From: Anaerolineae bacterium
Lineage (GTDB): Bacteria > Chloroflexota > Anaerolineae > Anaerolineales > Villigracilaceae
Assembly: GCA_017303655.1 (NCBI GenBank)
Contig: JAFLCE010000003.1
Location: forward strand, 1-64,000
Reading direction: 5' to 3'
Length of the DNA: 64,000 nucleotides
Position numbers and translations under genes: made by a program. Positions within the stretch are counted from its first letter, which is position 1. Every line of letters starts with the position of its first letter. Below, in pieces: positions 34,413 through 43,241 of the stretch. The notes under the pieces were generated by a model. The model searched no databases. It was not told the origin of the DNA and saw only the letters and a list, made by a program, of their open reading frames with translations.

Positions 34413-35957
34413 TTAGGTTGCGTTGGCAGGGGCTTCCCAATCGGCAGGGTATGCCGTGGAGCCCATTTCGGGAAGGTCGAGACCGTTCAGTTCGTCTTCG
34501 CGGGAAACGCGCAGGAGCTTGAGAGCGTGGCATGCCTTGAAGAAGAGGTAGGACAAGCTGAAGACAACTACGAAGATACTGACAACTTCAGTAAGCTGAG
34601 CAAGGATCTGGGTGCTGCCACCGTAGATTAAACCGGTGACGGCGCTTTCGACACCATTCCATGCAGCGGTATCGGGGTTGCCGTTGGCGAAGATACCTAC
34701 TGCGAGAACACCCCAGGCACCGTTGACCATGTGAACCGGCACTGCGCCGACGGGATCATCGATCTTGAGTTTCTCAAGTGCGGTGGTGGCGAAGATAACC
34801 AAAACGCCAGCGATGAGACCGATCACCACAGCCGCCCATGGGTCAACGAAGGCACAGGGAGCAGTGATGGCAACCAAACCGGCGAGAAGTCCGTTCACAG
34901 ACATACCTGCATCAGGTTTCTTGGTCGGTCCGAACAGCCACATGTAGGTCATTGCGGAAACGCCGCCAGCCGCGCCAGCCAGTAGTGTATTGATGGCGGC
35001 GATCACAGCGAGATTGCGGAACCCACCGAGGAAGCCCAGCGAGGAACCGGGGTTGAAACCGAACCAGCCGAAGAACAGAATGATCGTTCCAAGGATACCG
35101 ATGGTGATATTGTGACCAGGAATGGTGTTGGCTGAACCGTCCTTATTGAACTTGCCAATGCGGGGTCCAAGCACGATGGCGCCAGCCAAACCGACCACAC
35201 CACCGATCATGTGTACAGGACCAGAGCCAGCGAAGTCCACTGCACCATTTCCGAGTCCAGCGATACGACCGAGATTTTGTAGCCAACCGCCGCCCCAGAT
35301 CCAACCAGCAACGAGCGGATAAATGAACATGCTAACCCACAAGCCCATGGCAACGAAGCCGATGAATTTCAAGCGTTCAGCCATGGAGCCGGTTGGGATG
35401 GTGGCAGCTGTATCCATGAAGACCATCTGGAAGAGGAAGAAGGAGAGAATACCTGCGTTCGTTCCAAGACCTGCGAGCATGAATCCGCTGCCGCCAAGGA
35501 TGCCGAACTGACCAATACGAATCAACGGCGTAGCGAGCAAGCCCTGCCAATCACCAAGTGTGATGGGGGAGTGTGCCCACTCACCAGCAACGACACCTGC
35601 ACGGGCGATTTCGGGATAGGCTGCATTGACGCCACCGAATTGGAAGGCGAAACCGGTCAACCAATACCCGATCGCACCGATACAGAAGACCATCATGTTC
35701 ATCATCATGGTGTGGACGACGTTCTTATTGCGGGTGAAGCCTGTTTCCACAAGTGCGAAGCCAGCCTGCATGAAGAAGACCAGGAAACCGCCGAGGAGCA
35801 TCCAGAATATATTGAGACCCAAAGCGATATCATTAACCTGCTCGGCGGTCGGGGGGTCTGCGTCCTGTGCGAATGCCGGTGTGGCAAATACGAAGGCGAG
35901 AGCCACAACCAACAATGGCAAAATAAATGCCCACTTCTTTTTATTAGTAGCTTTCAT
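34413..35957 (-). CDS. amt: Ammonium transporter
   Basis: A 514-residue Amt/MEP/Rh transporter with a cleavable signal peptide (residues 1-30, ending ATPAFAQ), eleven helices, and the paired pore histidines in PVHMIGGVVGLAGAIVLGPR and VPVHMVNGAWGVLAVG. It conducts ammonium into the cytoplasm for the glutamine synthetases encoded nearby. The C-terminus EDELNGLDLPEMGSTAYP is the usual regulatory tail that contacts PII proteins. However, no glnK/glnB gene follows, which is unusual. AAAGGAG precedes the ATG, which overlaps the previous gene by 14 bases. Confidence 0.95.
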   Translation of the reverse strand: MKATNKKKWAFILPLLVVALAFVFATPAFAQDADPPTAEQVNDIALGLNIFWMLLGGFLVFFMQAGFALVETGFTRNKNVVHTMMMNMMVFCIGAIGYWLTGFAFQFGGVNAAYPEIARAGVVAGEWAHSPITLGDWQGLLATPLIRIGQFGILGGSGFMLAGLGTNAGILSFFLFQMVFMDTAATIPTGSMAERLKFIGFVAMGLWVSMFIYPLVAGWIWGGGWLQNLGRIAGLGNGAVDFAGSGPVHMIGGVVGLAGAIVLGPRIGKFNKDGSANTIPGHNITIGILGTIILFFGWFGFNPGSSLGFLGGFRNLAVIAAINTLLAGAAGGVSAMTYMWLFGPTKKPDAGMSVNGLLAGLVAITAPCAFVDPWAAVVIGLIAGVLVIFATTALEKLKIDDPVGAVPVHMVNGAWGVLAVGIFANGNPDTAAWNGVESAVTGLIYGGSTQILAQLTEVVSIFVVVFSLSYLFFKACHALKLLRVSREDELNGLDLPEMGSTAYPADWEAPANAT

Positions 35958-36453
35958 TTTTCAATTCTCCTTTGTTCGATTTTGTTTTCGTTCCGACGTA
36001 CAATTCAACATATTTCAACACGTTGTCCATTTCGGCGAATTTGATGAACAATGTGAGGCGTCCAAATAAAGAGGGGTGGTCAAGCTTGAGGCTGGACCCT
36101 TTGACACTAAAGCCTGAAAAATCCTTCCACGGGTAAAAAATTCCTTCTCCAACAGCCACGCCTTTGGTCGTGAATGTGTAACGCATGGGCAAAAGCAGAG
36201 TGATGATCGCAACCACACTGATGATCCCAGCCATGCTCAATGGGAGCCAGCCAGTGAATACACCAAATACGATACCCGTCAACAAGGCGAATAAGGTGGA
36301 GCGATGCAAAACAAAGCGGGCTGACAATCCCATGGGAAGATTCTTCAAAACCTTGCCCGGAGCTGGTTCCTTGATCTTCGGGCGGGCTTTGGCAACCATG
36401 CTCATCAACAGCAGGGCGATCATGAGGTAGCCGATATACGAAAGTATGACCAT
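35944..36453 (-). CDS. Membrane protein with PH-like C-terminal domain, unknown function
   Basis: A 169-residue protein with an N-terminal helix (about 3-20), a hydrophobic hairpin (about 52-92) and a soluble end beginning MRYTFTTKGVAVGEGIFYPWKDFSGFSV, which resembles bacterial PH-like (bPH/DUF5673) domains. AAAGGAT precedes the ATG. It overlaps the amt start by 14 bases, so it is probably translated with the transporter. A role in ammonium transport is inferred from this coupling only. Confidence 0.6.
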   Translation of the reverse strand: MVILSYIGYLMIALLLMSMVAKARPKIKEPAPGKVLKNLPMGLSARFVLHRSTLFALLTGIVFGVFTGWLPLSMAGIISVVAIITLLLPMRYTFTTKGVAVGEGIFYPWKDFSGFSVKGSSLKLDHPSLFGRLTLFIKFAEMDNVLKYVELYVGTKTKSNKGELKNESY

Positions 36454-36479
36454 GTTTAAAATCCTTTTCTAAAAGTGAT

Positions 36480-36495
36480 GCGACATTAATGTCGC
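36480..36495. other. 16-bp perfect palindrome between transporter genes
   Basis: GCGACATTAATGTCGC lies 27 bases before the start of the 169-residue gene in the 78-base gap after the ArsB/NhaD-type gene. It may be a protein-binding site or a short hairpin. It does not match the CCC-N4-GGG pattern. Confidence 0.4.
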
Positions 36496-36531
36496 TCTTC
36501 AGGGTTAGCGATTTGAATATTGCCGGATCGG

Positions 36532-37836
36532 TTAATACCAGCCGATCTGATTTTTATAGACCAAAATGAAAGAGGCGATGATCATGATCAGAATGGTCGG
36601 CGGGACTGCAATAACCAGCCAACGCTTCCAACCAATGCTGCCATGGTTGTGCTCCATGTAGGAATATGCCACCACGTTAGCGGATGCTCCGATGGGCGTC
36701 AGGTTGCCACCTACGTCCACGCCCATTGCCAGTGCCCAGGTCATCATGGACAATGCCGGTGTGCCCGGGATGGCTGCCAGGTCTTTGAGCACATAGGTCA
36801 TGGCTAGAGCCAGAGGGACATTATCCAAAATACCGCTTGCGAGTCCGGGTCCCCAGTGCAGGGCGAGGATCAGGGTGTTTGAATTGGATGCGGTTGCAAG
36901 CGCTAGCGCCTCTGCGAGCGTTTCAAAAAGGTGGACCTTCTCCAGTCCACCGATCATCATGAATAAGCCTGCAAAGAACAGAATGCTTTCCCCGTCCACA
37001 GTGATCAATATTTTCTTGCGTTGGTCATCACGCAGAGCGATCAAAGCGATCCCAGCTGGGATCAAAGCCGCCACTGCCGCATTGATAGGCAGCCCGGTTA
37101 AGTTGCTCAATGGAATGTGAAAGATCAACAAGACGACTGCCATGATGAAGCCGGTTAGCCCTACACGGGTAAGATGAACGTGCAACGGCTCGTTATGCAG
37201 TTCATCAATGGCATCGATCATTTCAGGGGTTAAGGCAACGTGTGCATTCTTAAGTGCCTTGCGGTTTATCAAATAAAAATAAGCCAACAGCACCAATGCA
37301 CCCAATAATGCGATCGGACCGGTGTTTGTGACGAAATCTGTGAAGTTGAACCCGAGTGTTGTTCCCAAAATAACATTAGGTGGGTCGCCGACGAGAGTGG
37401 CGGCTCCGCCTGTGTTGGCAGCGCACACTTCTGCAATGATGAGCGGAACAGGGTCAAGTTTCAGCAACTGGCAGAGCTGTAATGTTAGTGCGGCAAGGAA
37501 TAACATGACCGTGATGCTGTCCATAAATGCTGCCAAGAAGGCTGCCAACGCAATCAGGATCACAAATAAAGAGGCTGGGTGATAATTTACTTTTCGCAGG
37601 GAGGTCATCGCCAGCCAGGTGAAGAAACCTGCTTTTACAAGGATCGCGACCAGTGTAAACATCCCCGCAACCAGTCCCAGCGTTTCCCAACTGATATAGC
37701 TCAAGGCTTCCGATGGCGTGAGGACGCCAAATAAAATCAGCAATGATCCGCCGAGAAGCGCGACCCAATGGCGTGGAAACTTCTCGCTTGCGATTGCAAT
37801 ATAAGCCAGCAAAAAAATGATAATGGCGAAGATCAA
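36532..37836 (-). CDS. ArsB/NhaD (ion transporter superfamily) membrane transporter
   Basis: A 434-residue protein with about 11-12 helices. The family motifs AAFMDSITVMLFLAALT and NTGGAATLVGDPPNVILG appear in the first half, and DNVPLALAMTYVL and GGNLTPIGASANVVAYS in the second, as in ArsB/NhaD/SLC13 permeases. It moves an anion or exchanges Na+ for H+; the substrate cannot be told. The start is TTG at 37836, nine bases after AAGGAGA. It heads an apparent transcription unit running into the 169-residue gene and amt, and its promoter carries the shared palindromic site. Confidence 0.82.
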   Translation of the reverse strand: MIFAIIIFLLAYIAIASEKFPRHWVALLGGSLLILFGVLTPSEALSYISWETLGLVAGMFTLVAILVKAGFFTWLAMTSLRKVNYHPASLFVILIALAAFLAAFMDSITVMLFLAALTLQLCQLLKLDPVPLIIAEVCAANTGGAATLVGDPPNVILGTTLGFNFTDFVTNTGPIALLGALVLLAYFYLINRKALKNAHVALTPEMIDAIDELHNEPLHVHLTRVGLTGFIMAVVLLIFHIPLSNLTGLPINAAVAALIPAGIALIALRDDQRKKILITVDGESILFFAGLFMMIGGLEKVHLFETLAEALALATASNSNTLILALHWGPGLASGILDNVPLALAMTYVLKDLAAIPGTPALSMMTWALAMGVDVGGNLTPIGASANVVAYSYMEHNHGSIGWKRWLVIAVPPTILIMIIASFILVYKNQIGWY

Positions 37837-37887
37837 GAGCGTAGCTCTCCTTGAATAAGATGGATAACCATGTATGTAATTCGTTTT

Positions 37888-37930
37888 ATTTTATGGAAAT
37901 GGAGCCGTATGACTATTACCCTAATGGGTA
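37888..37930 (-). promoter_or_regulatory. Promoter of the transporter-amt unit with palindromic site
   Basis: A perfect TACCC-TAAT-GGGTA (37917-37930) is centred 33 bases upstream of TAAAAT (37893-37888 on the minus strand). There is no -35 box. The arrangement matches the glnA, glutamate synthase and phosphatase-operon promoters. Confidence 0.65.
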
Positions 37931-37958
37931 TTCATTTGTATGGAGTTTTTAAATAAAA

Positions 37959-37976
37959 ATGCCCCAAATGGAGCAT
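37959..37976. promoter_or_regulatory. Degenerate second site upstream of the transporter promoter
   Basis: ATGCCCCAAATGGAGCAT has the CCC-CAAAT-GG core and matching ATGC/GCAT flanks, 44 bases beyond the main site. It is weaker than the others and could be chance. Confidence 0.3.
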
Positions 37977-37986
37977 GGTTAATCAA

Positions 37987-38020
37987 ACACGCGCCACGAT
38001 TTTATTTTCGTGGCGCGTGT
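37987..38020 (-). terminator. Terminator of glutamate synthase
   Basis: A 13-bp GC-rich stem, ACACGCGCCACGA (37987-37999) with TCGTGGCGCGTGT (38008-38020), 8-base loop, located 26 bases after the gltB stop; on the minus strand it is followed by TTGATTAA. Confidence 0.65.
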
Positions 38021-38045
38021 ATTTGAAGTTTAATTATTTAAGCAA

Positions 38046-41000
38046 TTACTCTGTCGCGAATCTTTGATCTTCCTGCAAGCCCTCCGGTACGACGCGGATA
38101 AATGTATTCTTCCAATCGATCAACAAGCCCAATGCATTATCAGCTTCGTCGCCTTGATGATTCTGACGCAATTCTTCAGCATAGATAGTGAGCAGGTGTT
38201 GCAAGTTTTGGAAGTCGGCATCATCTACGGCTTGTACAGAGACCTTCGCGCCCTTGGCGAGGCGGCGTTGAATGGCGGGATAGTCAAAGTGTAAATGCGG
38301 CTGTAGTCGCAGATACAACACACCACCGGTCATGCCCGCACACATCCATGGACCGGGGTCACCGAGCACAAGTACACGTCCGGAGGTCATATATTCGCAC
38401 AAAAAGCCTTTGACATTGGCGCGCGCGCCGATAAAACCGAGGCTGTCATTGAGCGGTTTGTTGATCTCACCGCCGATGATAACGTCCGCGCCGGAGAGAC
38501 GTACGCAAGCACGCGAGTCCGCGTTGCCTTGCACAACGACCACGCCCCCCGTACCGCCGTACGCGAGACTTTTCCCAACCGAGCCATCGATCAGGATGCC
38601 ATTATGGTTATAGCCTTTCATGATAACCACACGTCCGCCGGAGATGCCTTTTGCCACACCATCTTGCGCGCCGCCTTCCACGAGGATGTGAACCGGGTCG
38701 GCGTTGTAGGCGCCAAGTCCATTACCGGGGACGGAACTGCTGGTGAAATGCAAATTCGTGCGCGGAACTGTATCCGACTCGACATCTTGAATCGGCAAAC
38801 GCCAGGTTTCGCGATTTCCGCCCATGCCGCCATGACCCGGTGACCAACTCCAGTTGTTGCGGAAGCGGGTCATGGCTCCAGTGAGATGAGTACCAAGAGC
38901 ACGGTCTACAGGCGTGACCTTGTCATCTTCGAAGAGAATGGCATCTTGTTTGTGGGTGGTAAAACTCTCCATGACCAAATTCGAGATGACAGTGGTGAGA
39001 TGATTGCGCGGGCGGTGCAACGGACCACGGTCAATGCTCAACGCTTCTTGCTGGGGGATGGAAACTGGAATTGGTTTGGCGAGATATTCTTCGGCAGGGA
39101 TGAGCATTTCGCTCAAGTCAATTTGTTTCTGGTGCGAGGCTTGCACAAGCAAGTCGGAACGCCCGACGATCTCCTGCGCCGATTCAAACCCAAGCTTTGC
39201 CACGATTTCGCGCACGCTTTCACCCAATTCATTGAAAACATTCACCAAGGCTTGTGTAGCTTGTTCAAGATCACGCGGTACGAAGTGCTTGATACCCATG
39301 CCCGTGGCTTGTTCTTTGGATTCAATTTGAGTAGTGATGCCAGTGTGGCACGTCCCACTTTGACAGTCACGGCAGATGGTACAACCCATTGCAACCATTG
39401 CTAAAGTCGCAAAGCCGATGCGATTTGCGCCGAGGCACATCAGCTTCACTGTGTCTGCCGCCGTGCGGACACCGCCGTCAGCCCAGATCTCAACGTCGTT
39501 GCGCAACCCAGCTTCCGTTAAGGTGCGATGCGCTTCCACGATTCCAATTTCAGCGGGCAAGCCGACGTGTTTCAGCGAATGCTGTCGCGCCGCGCCGGTT
39601 CCTCCATCGAAGCCTGTCAAGTAAATAATATCGGCTCCGGCTTTGGCGATGCCGACCGCAATGATGCCAATGCCCGGCACCACAGGAACTTTCACCGCCA
39701 CACGCGCCTTCGGGTTGATGGTCTTCAACTCTTCGATAAATTGCGCGAGGTCTTCGATGGAATAAATATCGTGATTGTTCGAAGGCGAGATCAAGTCCAC
39801 GCCTTTGCGGGCATGGCGAGCCGCCGCCACTTTGTCGGTCACTTTACGCGCGGGCAGGTGCCCACCTTCGCCAGGTTTCGCGCCTTGCCCAACTTTTATC
39901 TCAATGAGGTTAGATGAGTTGATAGTCTCCGCCGTGATGCCGAAACGCCCCGACGCGATTTGAATGCCACGATGGAATGGATACTTGCCGAGCAGGTCAC
40001 GGATCTCGCCGCCTTCGCCGTTCACCGAAAGCATGTTCAAACGAAACGCCGCTTCGGCATAGGCACGATATGCAATCTCGCCTTGCGAGCCGAACGACAT
40101 CGAAGCGATAAGGAATGGCAAACTATGCGAGGTAATGCCCGTATCCACTTTTTCTTTTTGGATATCTGACTCGTTCGGGCGGAATTCCAAAATATGACGG
40201 AGTGATACCGGGTTGGCTTTTGCCGTGGTTTCGACATGCGCCTCATACTCGCCCGAGCCTGCCTCGCCCTTCCCAAGTTTTCCTGCCGCCTTCCACACTT
40301 TCGGGTAAAAGTGATTCACGCGCGCAAGGTCGCCGCGCCCGGCGCTGTGATACGACTGGGCGCGCTTCTCGATCTCTGCGTCGATGTCTGCCCATTGCAA
40401 GCCTCCAATTGCCGAGCCGCCATGATTAGGTGTGCCTAAAGCGGACGCAACTTCTGAACCAAGACCGATGCTGGCGAATAAACGTCCGTAGCCGCGTGCT
40501 TCGTGAATGCCCATGGTGCTGGTGGTCTTTTCAATGCCAGAACGCAAGGCTTTGAGCGTGTTCTTCAATTTGGATTTGATCTCGTCTGCGACTTCGGTTT
40601 TCTCTTTGAACGCCGCTTCGAAAAGCAGGTACGGCACGACCACATCTGCGCCCATGCCGAGGGTGAGGATCAAATCATGCAAATGGCGAATCGCGCCGCT
40701 GCGAATCGCGAGAGCGGCACGTCGGCGCAGGTTGACCGAGTCGGCGATGGAGACCAAGCCGAAATCGATCTTGCCTTTGTCGTCGCGTGAGAGCGGAGTC
40801 GGTTGTGGGTCGTGTGGTTCATACGCTGCGAAACTCTTGCGCAGGGCTTTATCGACAATACCCACAGCAAGGATGGGGTCGAGCCAGCCGTTGCCATCCT
40901 GAAATGCGGACGAGTCATCAAGCAGGATGAGTTGTGCGCCGCCCCGAGCCGCATCCACTGCAGATTGGGCGAGGCGATCCAAGGCTTGTGGTGTCGATTC

Positions 41001-42809
41001 GTTTGGGTGGGTGACCGTTTGCAGGCGGGCGATTTTTGTGGGCGAGAAACGAGATAATAAGTTACCGAGGGAGATACTGTCTTGTGCAGATGCGATTTCT
41101 GTGAGCAAAGTTTCATCGGCATTTGGATAGTCAAGCACGATGGGCGATTCGAGAGTGAAGGTCATGTCGTGATCGAGTTGGTTGGGCAGCAGAGGCGGGC
41201 GTGAGCCAATGACCACCTGCGTGGAAAAATGCTCGGCTTCGCGTTCGCGGTCGATGGCGGGGTTGGTGACGACGGCGACGGCTTCTTTGAAATAGTCCGC
41301 GACGTTTTGGCGTTCTGCGGATAACGGCGCAAGCGGACCATCATAGCCGAGCGAGCCGATGGGGTCACTGCCATTGTTCGCGAGTTCCTGCACCCATTCG
41401 CGGTCTTCGCGTCCCCAGCCAAAGGCGGAGAGTCGATTGTCGAGAGCGGGAACAGTTGTCGGTGGGGAAAGAGGCGTAGTGACTTCGTTTGCAATGTGTG
41501 TGAGTCTTTTATTCAGCGTTTCAAGTGAACCGAATCGTCTAGTCGTCAATTTCAACATGCGTTGTTGAATGGCGGGGTAATCAAAAACTTCTACATTGCG
41601 TTCGCGGTGAATGCGCAGGCGCATCTTTTCGCCGGGCGAAAGCGGGATCGGGTCAGTTTGCATGGTGTCGAGGTGATAGACACCTTTTTCGCTGGAGAAG
41701 AAATATTCTTTTTCTGTGTCGCCGAACCACAGCGGACGTAGTCCAAGTGCATCGACGCTGAAGACACATTCATCACCGAAACGCGAGATGATGCCCGCCG
41801 GACCTTGCGCGAACGGACCGAGCGCTTGGCGATAATATTTGTAAATGGTTTGGAGTTCGGGTGGGAGTTTTTCTACTTCGGTGAGGATGGGTGGGAAGGC
41901 GAGTTCCATTGCTTCGGTGAGCGAGAAATGATAGTGATGAATGAGCGTGGCAAGCAGGCGGTCTAGGTCTTGCGAGTCACTGCCGCCTACGGGTAAGTCC
42001 ACGCCGAGCATTTGCGCCTGTTCACGTAGACGGGCAATTGTGTTGATCTCGCCATTATGACCCAGCAAGCTGAACGGCTGTACACGTTCAAAACTGGTGG
42101 CGGTATTGGTGGAGTAGCGTGCATGTCCGATAGTGATGGCGGTGGTGAAGGCTGGGTTGCGAAGGTCGGGATAATACTGATAAAGCGTTTCACTGGAACC
42201 GCGAACTTTATAAACTACGACATTACTCGAAAGGGAAGCAATGGAAACATCTGTGTTCTTTTCGATCTCCAACGCAAGGCTGAAGAGAGTCCGCTCTACA
42301 TTCTCCAGCGGACCATTGCTGACTACGCCCGCCACCTGCCAGAGATACGGAACTTGCTGCCTTGCCATTTTGCCCAACGCCTGCGGGCGGGTGAGCATGG
42401 GACGATCGAGCAAGAGATCAATACCTTTGCCTTTGAAGAGCGATAATACTTTTTCTTTTGCGGCTGTGAGATCAGTTTCGCTGTTGGGGATCATTAAATG
42501 TCCCACAAAGAAGCGCCGGTCTTCTGCCAGCCAGCCGGGTTTGCCTTCCTGTTCCAATGCGTGCGACCATAAAATGCGTGGAATATCCGTCATCACCCCC
42601 ACACCATCGCCTTCGCCGTTCACTTCCCCGGCGCGATGTCCCATAATGCTCAAGGCTGCCAATGCGCGTTTGAGGTTCCCGTGAGTTGCTACACCATCTT
42701 TACGAACCGCAGCGACCAATGCACAAGCATCACGTTCGTCGAGCCAACTCTTTACATCTTGCGATGTTAACCAGTTGAATGACCTTTGCTGAAAAGGCTC
42801 CTTATCCAT
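38046..42809 (-). CDS. gltB: Glutamate synthase, large subunit
   Basis: A 1587-residue enzyme that transfers the glutamine amide to 2-oxoglutarate. A 28-residue propeptide precedes the expected N-terminal nucleophile C29 (DACALVAAV). A class II glutaminase domain (about 29-430), a central domain, an FMN synthase domain with the 3Fe-4S cysteines in CTICRDCQSGTCHTG (near residues 1141-1155) and a GXGXG beta-helix domain with ISGGRVVIMKGY and GGTGGVVVVQGNAD follow. Length fits the bacterial large subunit. No gltD small-subunit gene adjoins it, so the electron donor (a distant GltD or ferredoxin) is open. GAGGTGA precedes the ATG. Confidence 0.95.
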   Translation of the reverse strand: MDKEPFQQRSFNWLTSQDVKSWLDERDACALVAAVRKDGVATHGNLKRALAALSIMGHRAGEVNGEGDGVGVMTDIPRILWSHALEQEGKPGWLAEDRRFFVGHLMIPNSETDLTAAKEKVLSLFKGKGIDLLLDRPMLTRPQALGKMARQQVPYLWQVAGVVSNGPLENVERTLFSLALEIEKNTDVSIASLSSNVVVYKVRGSSETLYQYYPDLRNPAFTTAITIGHARYSTNTATSFERVQPFSLLGHNGEINTIARLREQAQMLGVDLPVGGSDSQDLDRLLATLIHHYHFSLTEAMELAFPPILTEVEKLPPELQTIYKYYRQALGPFAQGPAGIISRFGDECVFSVDALGLRPLWFGDTEKEYFFSSEKGVYHLDTMQTDPIPLSPGEKMRLRIHRERNVEVFDYPAIQQRMLKLTTRRFGSLETLNKRLTHIANEVTTPLSPPTTVPALDNRLSAFGWGREDREWVQELANNGSDPIGSLGYDGPLAPLSAERQNVADYFKEAVAVVTNPAIDREREAEHFSTQVVIGSRPPLLPNQLDHDMTFTLESPIVLDYPNADETLLTEIASAQDSISLGNLLSRFSPTKIARLQTVTHPNESTPQALDRLAQSAVDAARGGAQLILLDDSSAFQDGNGWLDPILAVGIVDKALRKSFAAYEPHDPQPTPLSRDDKGKIDFGLVSIADSVNLRRRAALAIRSGAIRHLHDLILTLGMGADVVVPYLLFEAAFKEKTEVADEIKSKLKNTLKALRSGIEKTTSTMGIHEARGYGRLFASIGLGSEVASALGTPNHGGSAIGGLQWADIDAEIEKRAQSYHSAGRGDLARVNHFYPKVWKAAGKLGKGEAGSGEYEAHVETTAKANPVSLRHILEFRPNESDIQKEKVDTGITSHSLPFLIASMSFGSQGEIAYRAYAEAAFRLNMLSVNGEGGEIRDLLGKYPFHRGIQIASGRFGITAETINSSNLIEIKVGQGAKPGEGGHLPARKVTDKVAAARHARKGVDLISPSNNHDIYSIEDLAQFIEELKTINPKARVAVKVPVVPGIGIIAVGIAKAGADIIYLTGFDGGTGAARQHSLKHVGLPAEIGIVEAHRTLTEAGLRNDVEIWADGGVRTAADTVKLMCLGANRIGFATLAMVAMGCTICRDCQSGTCHTGITTQIESKEQATGMGIKHFVPRDLEQATQALVNVFNELGESVREIVAKLGFESAQEIVGRSDLLVQASHQKQIDLSEMLIPAEEYLAKPIPVSIPQQEALSIDRGPLHRPRNHLTTVISNLVMESFTTHKQDAILFEDDKVTPVDRALGTHLTGAMTRFRNNWSWSPGHGGMGGNRETWRLPIQDVESDTVPRTNLHFTSSSVPGNGLGAYNADPVHILVEGGAQDGVAKGISGGRVVIMKGYNHNGILIDGSVGKSLAYGGTGGVVVVQGNADSRACVRLSGADVIIGGEINKPLNDSLGFIGARANVKGFLCEYMTSGRVLVLGDPGPWMCAGMTGGVLYLRLQPHLHFDYPAIQRRLAKGAKVSVQAVDDADFQNLQHLLTIYAEELRQNHQGDEADNALGLLIDWKNTFIRVVPEGLQEDQRFATE

Positions 42810-42846
42810 AGCTCACCTCGTTGGTTTGGGATTCTTGATTCAGTCC

Positions 42847-42889
42847 ATGTTAAGAGTCTTGAAGTGAATTGCTACTACCCATTTGGGTA
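42847..42889 (-). promoter_or_regulatory. Glutamate synthase promoter with palindromic site
   Basis: A perfect TACCC-ATTT-GGGTA (42876-42889) is centred 33 bases upstream of TAACAT (42852-42847, minus strand). No -35 match is present. Between this site and the lysine promoter (about 42890-43065) I see no gene or other clear element. Confidence 0.6.
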
Positions 42890-43065
42890 CTATTCAAAAA
42901 GATCACCCATCAAATTGATATGGTTTGAAGGCTTTTGATTCTACGTGAAGGTTTTTGCAGTTTCACGATGGAGAATGAATTTTATACGTAGTGAATCATC
43001 GATACACTTTCAATAAATATTTTTTAGTCATTTCAATGAATTTGAAAAGATGACCCACAAAATCA

Positions 43066-43093
43066 TTGACATATTTTCTACAGCGAGTAGAAT
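43066..43093 (+). promoter_or_regulatory. Promoter of the lysine operon
   Basis: A perfect TTGACA (43066-43071) and TAGAAT (43088-43093) are 16 bases apart, among the best sigma-70-type promoters in the window. Transcription should begin near 43100, giving a leader of about 220 bases before homocitrate synthase. Confidence 0.75.
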
Positions 43094-43103
43094 AGCGCCC
43101 AAT

Positions 43104-43241
43104 ATGTTCAGAGACCACGCAAGCATCCTCATGGAGGCTAAAGCTAAGCGCAAGCCCAATTCAGCAACTCAAGTTGCCGGATCTGGGCTGTTTTTGGTCG
43201 AACAGGAAAATGAAAAGAATCAACGTATAGCGCTGTCATAG
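43104..43241 (+). CDS. Putative leader peptide of the lysine operon
   Basis: A 45-codon frame starting at ATG 43104, only about four bases from the predicted transcript start, so it may be leaderless; a second in-frame ATG lies at 43131. Codons AAA GCT AAG CGC AAG at 43140-43154 give K-A-K-R-K immediately before the first strand of a hairpin (43153-43189). There is no Shine-Dalgarno at either start. It is not homologous to LysW. Translation is inferred from its position in an attenuator layout. Confidence 0.45.
   Translation: MFRDHASILMEAKAKRKPNSATQVAGSGLFLVEQENEKNQRIALS

Noticed and set aside
37959..37976. Confident second nitrogen operator at the transporter promoter
   Set aside because: One arm has mismatches, so it is listed only as a weak site and not counted in the main argument.
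43050..43241. LysW carrier protein gene
   Set aside because: The frame has no zinc-binding cysteines and no LysW-type C-terminal Glu motif; its first part lies inside the promoter.
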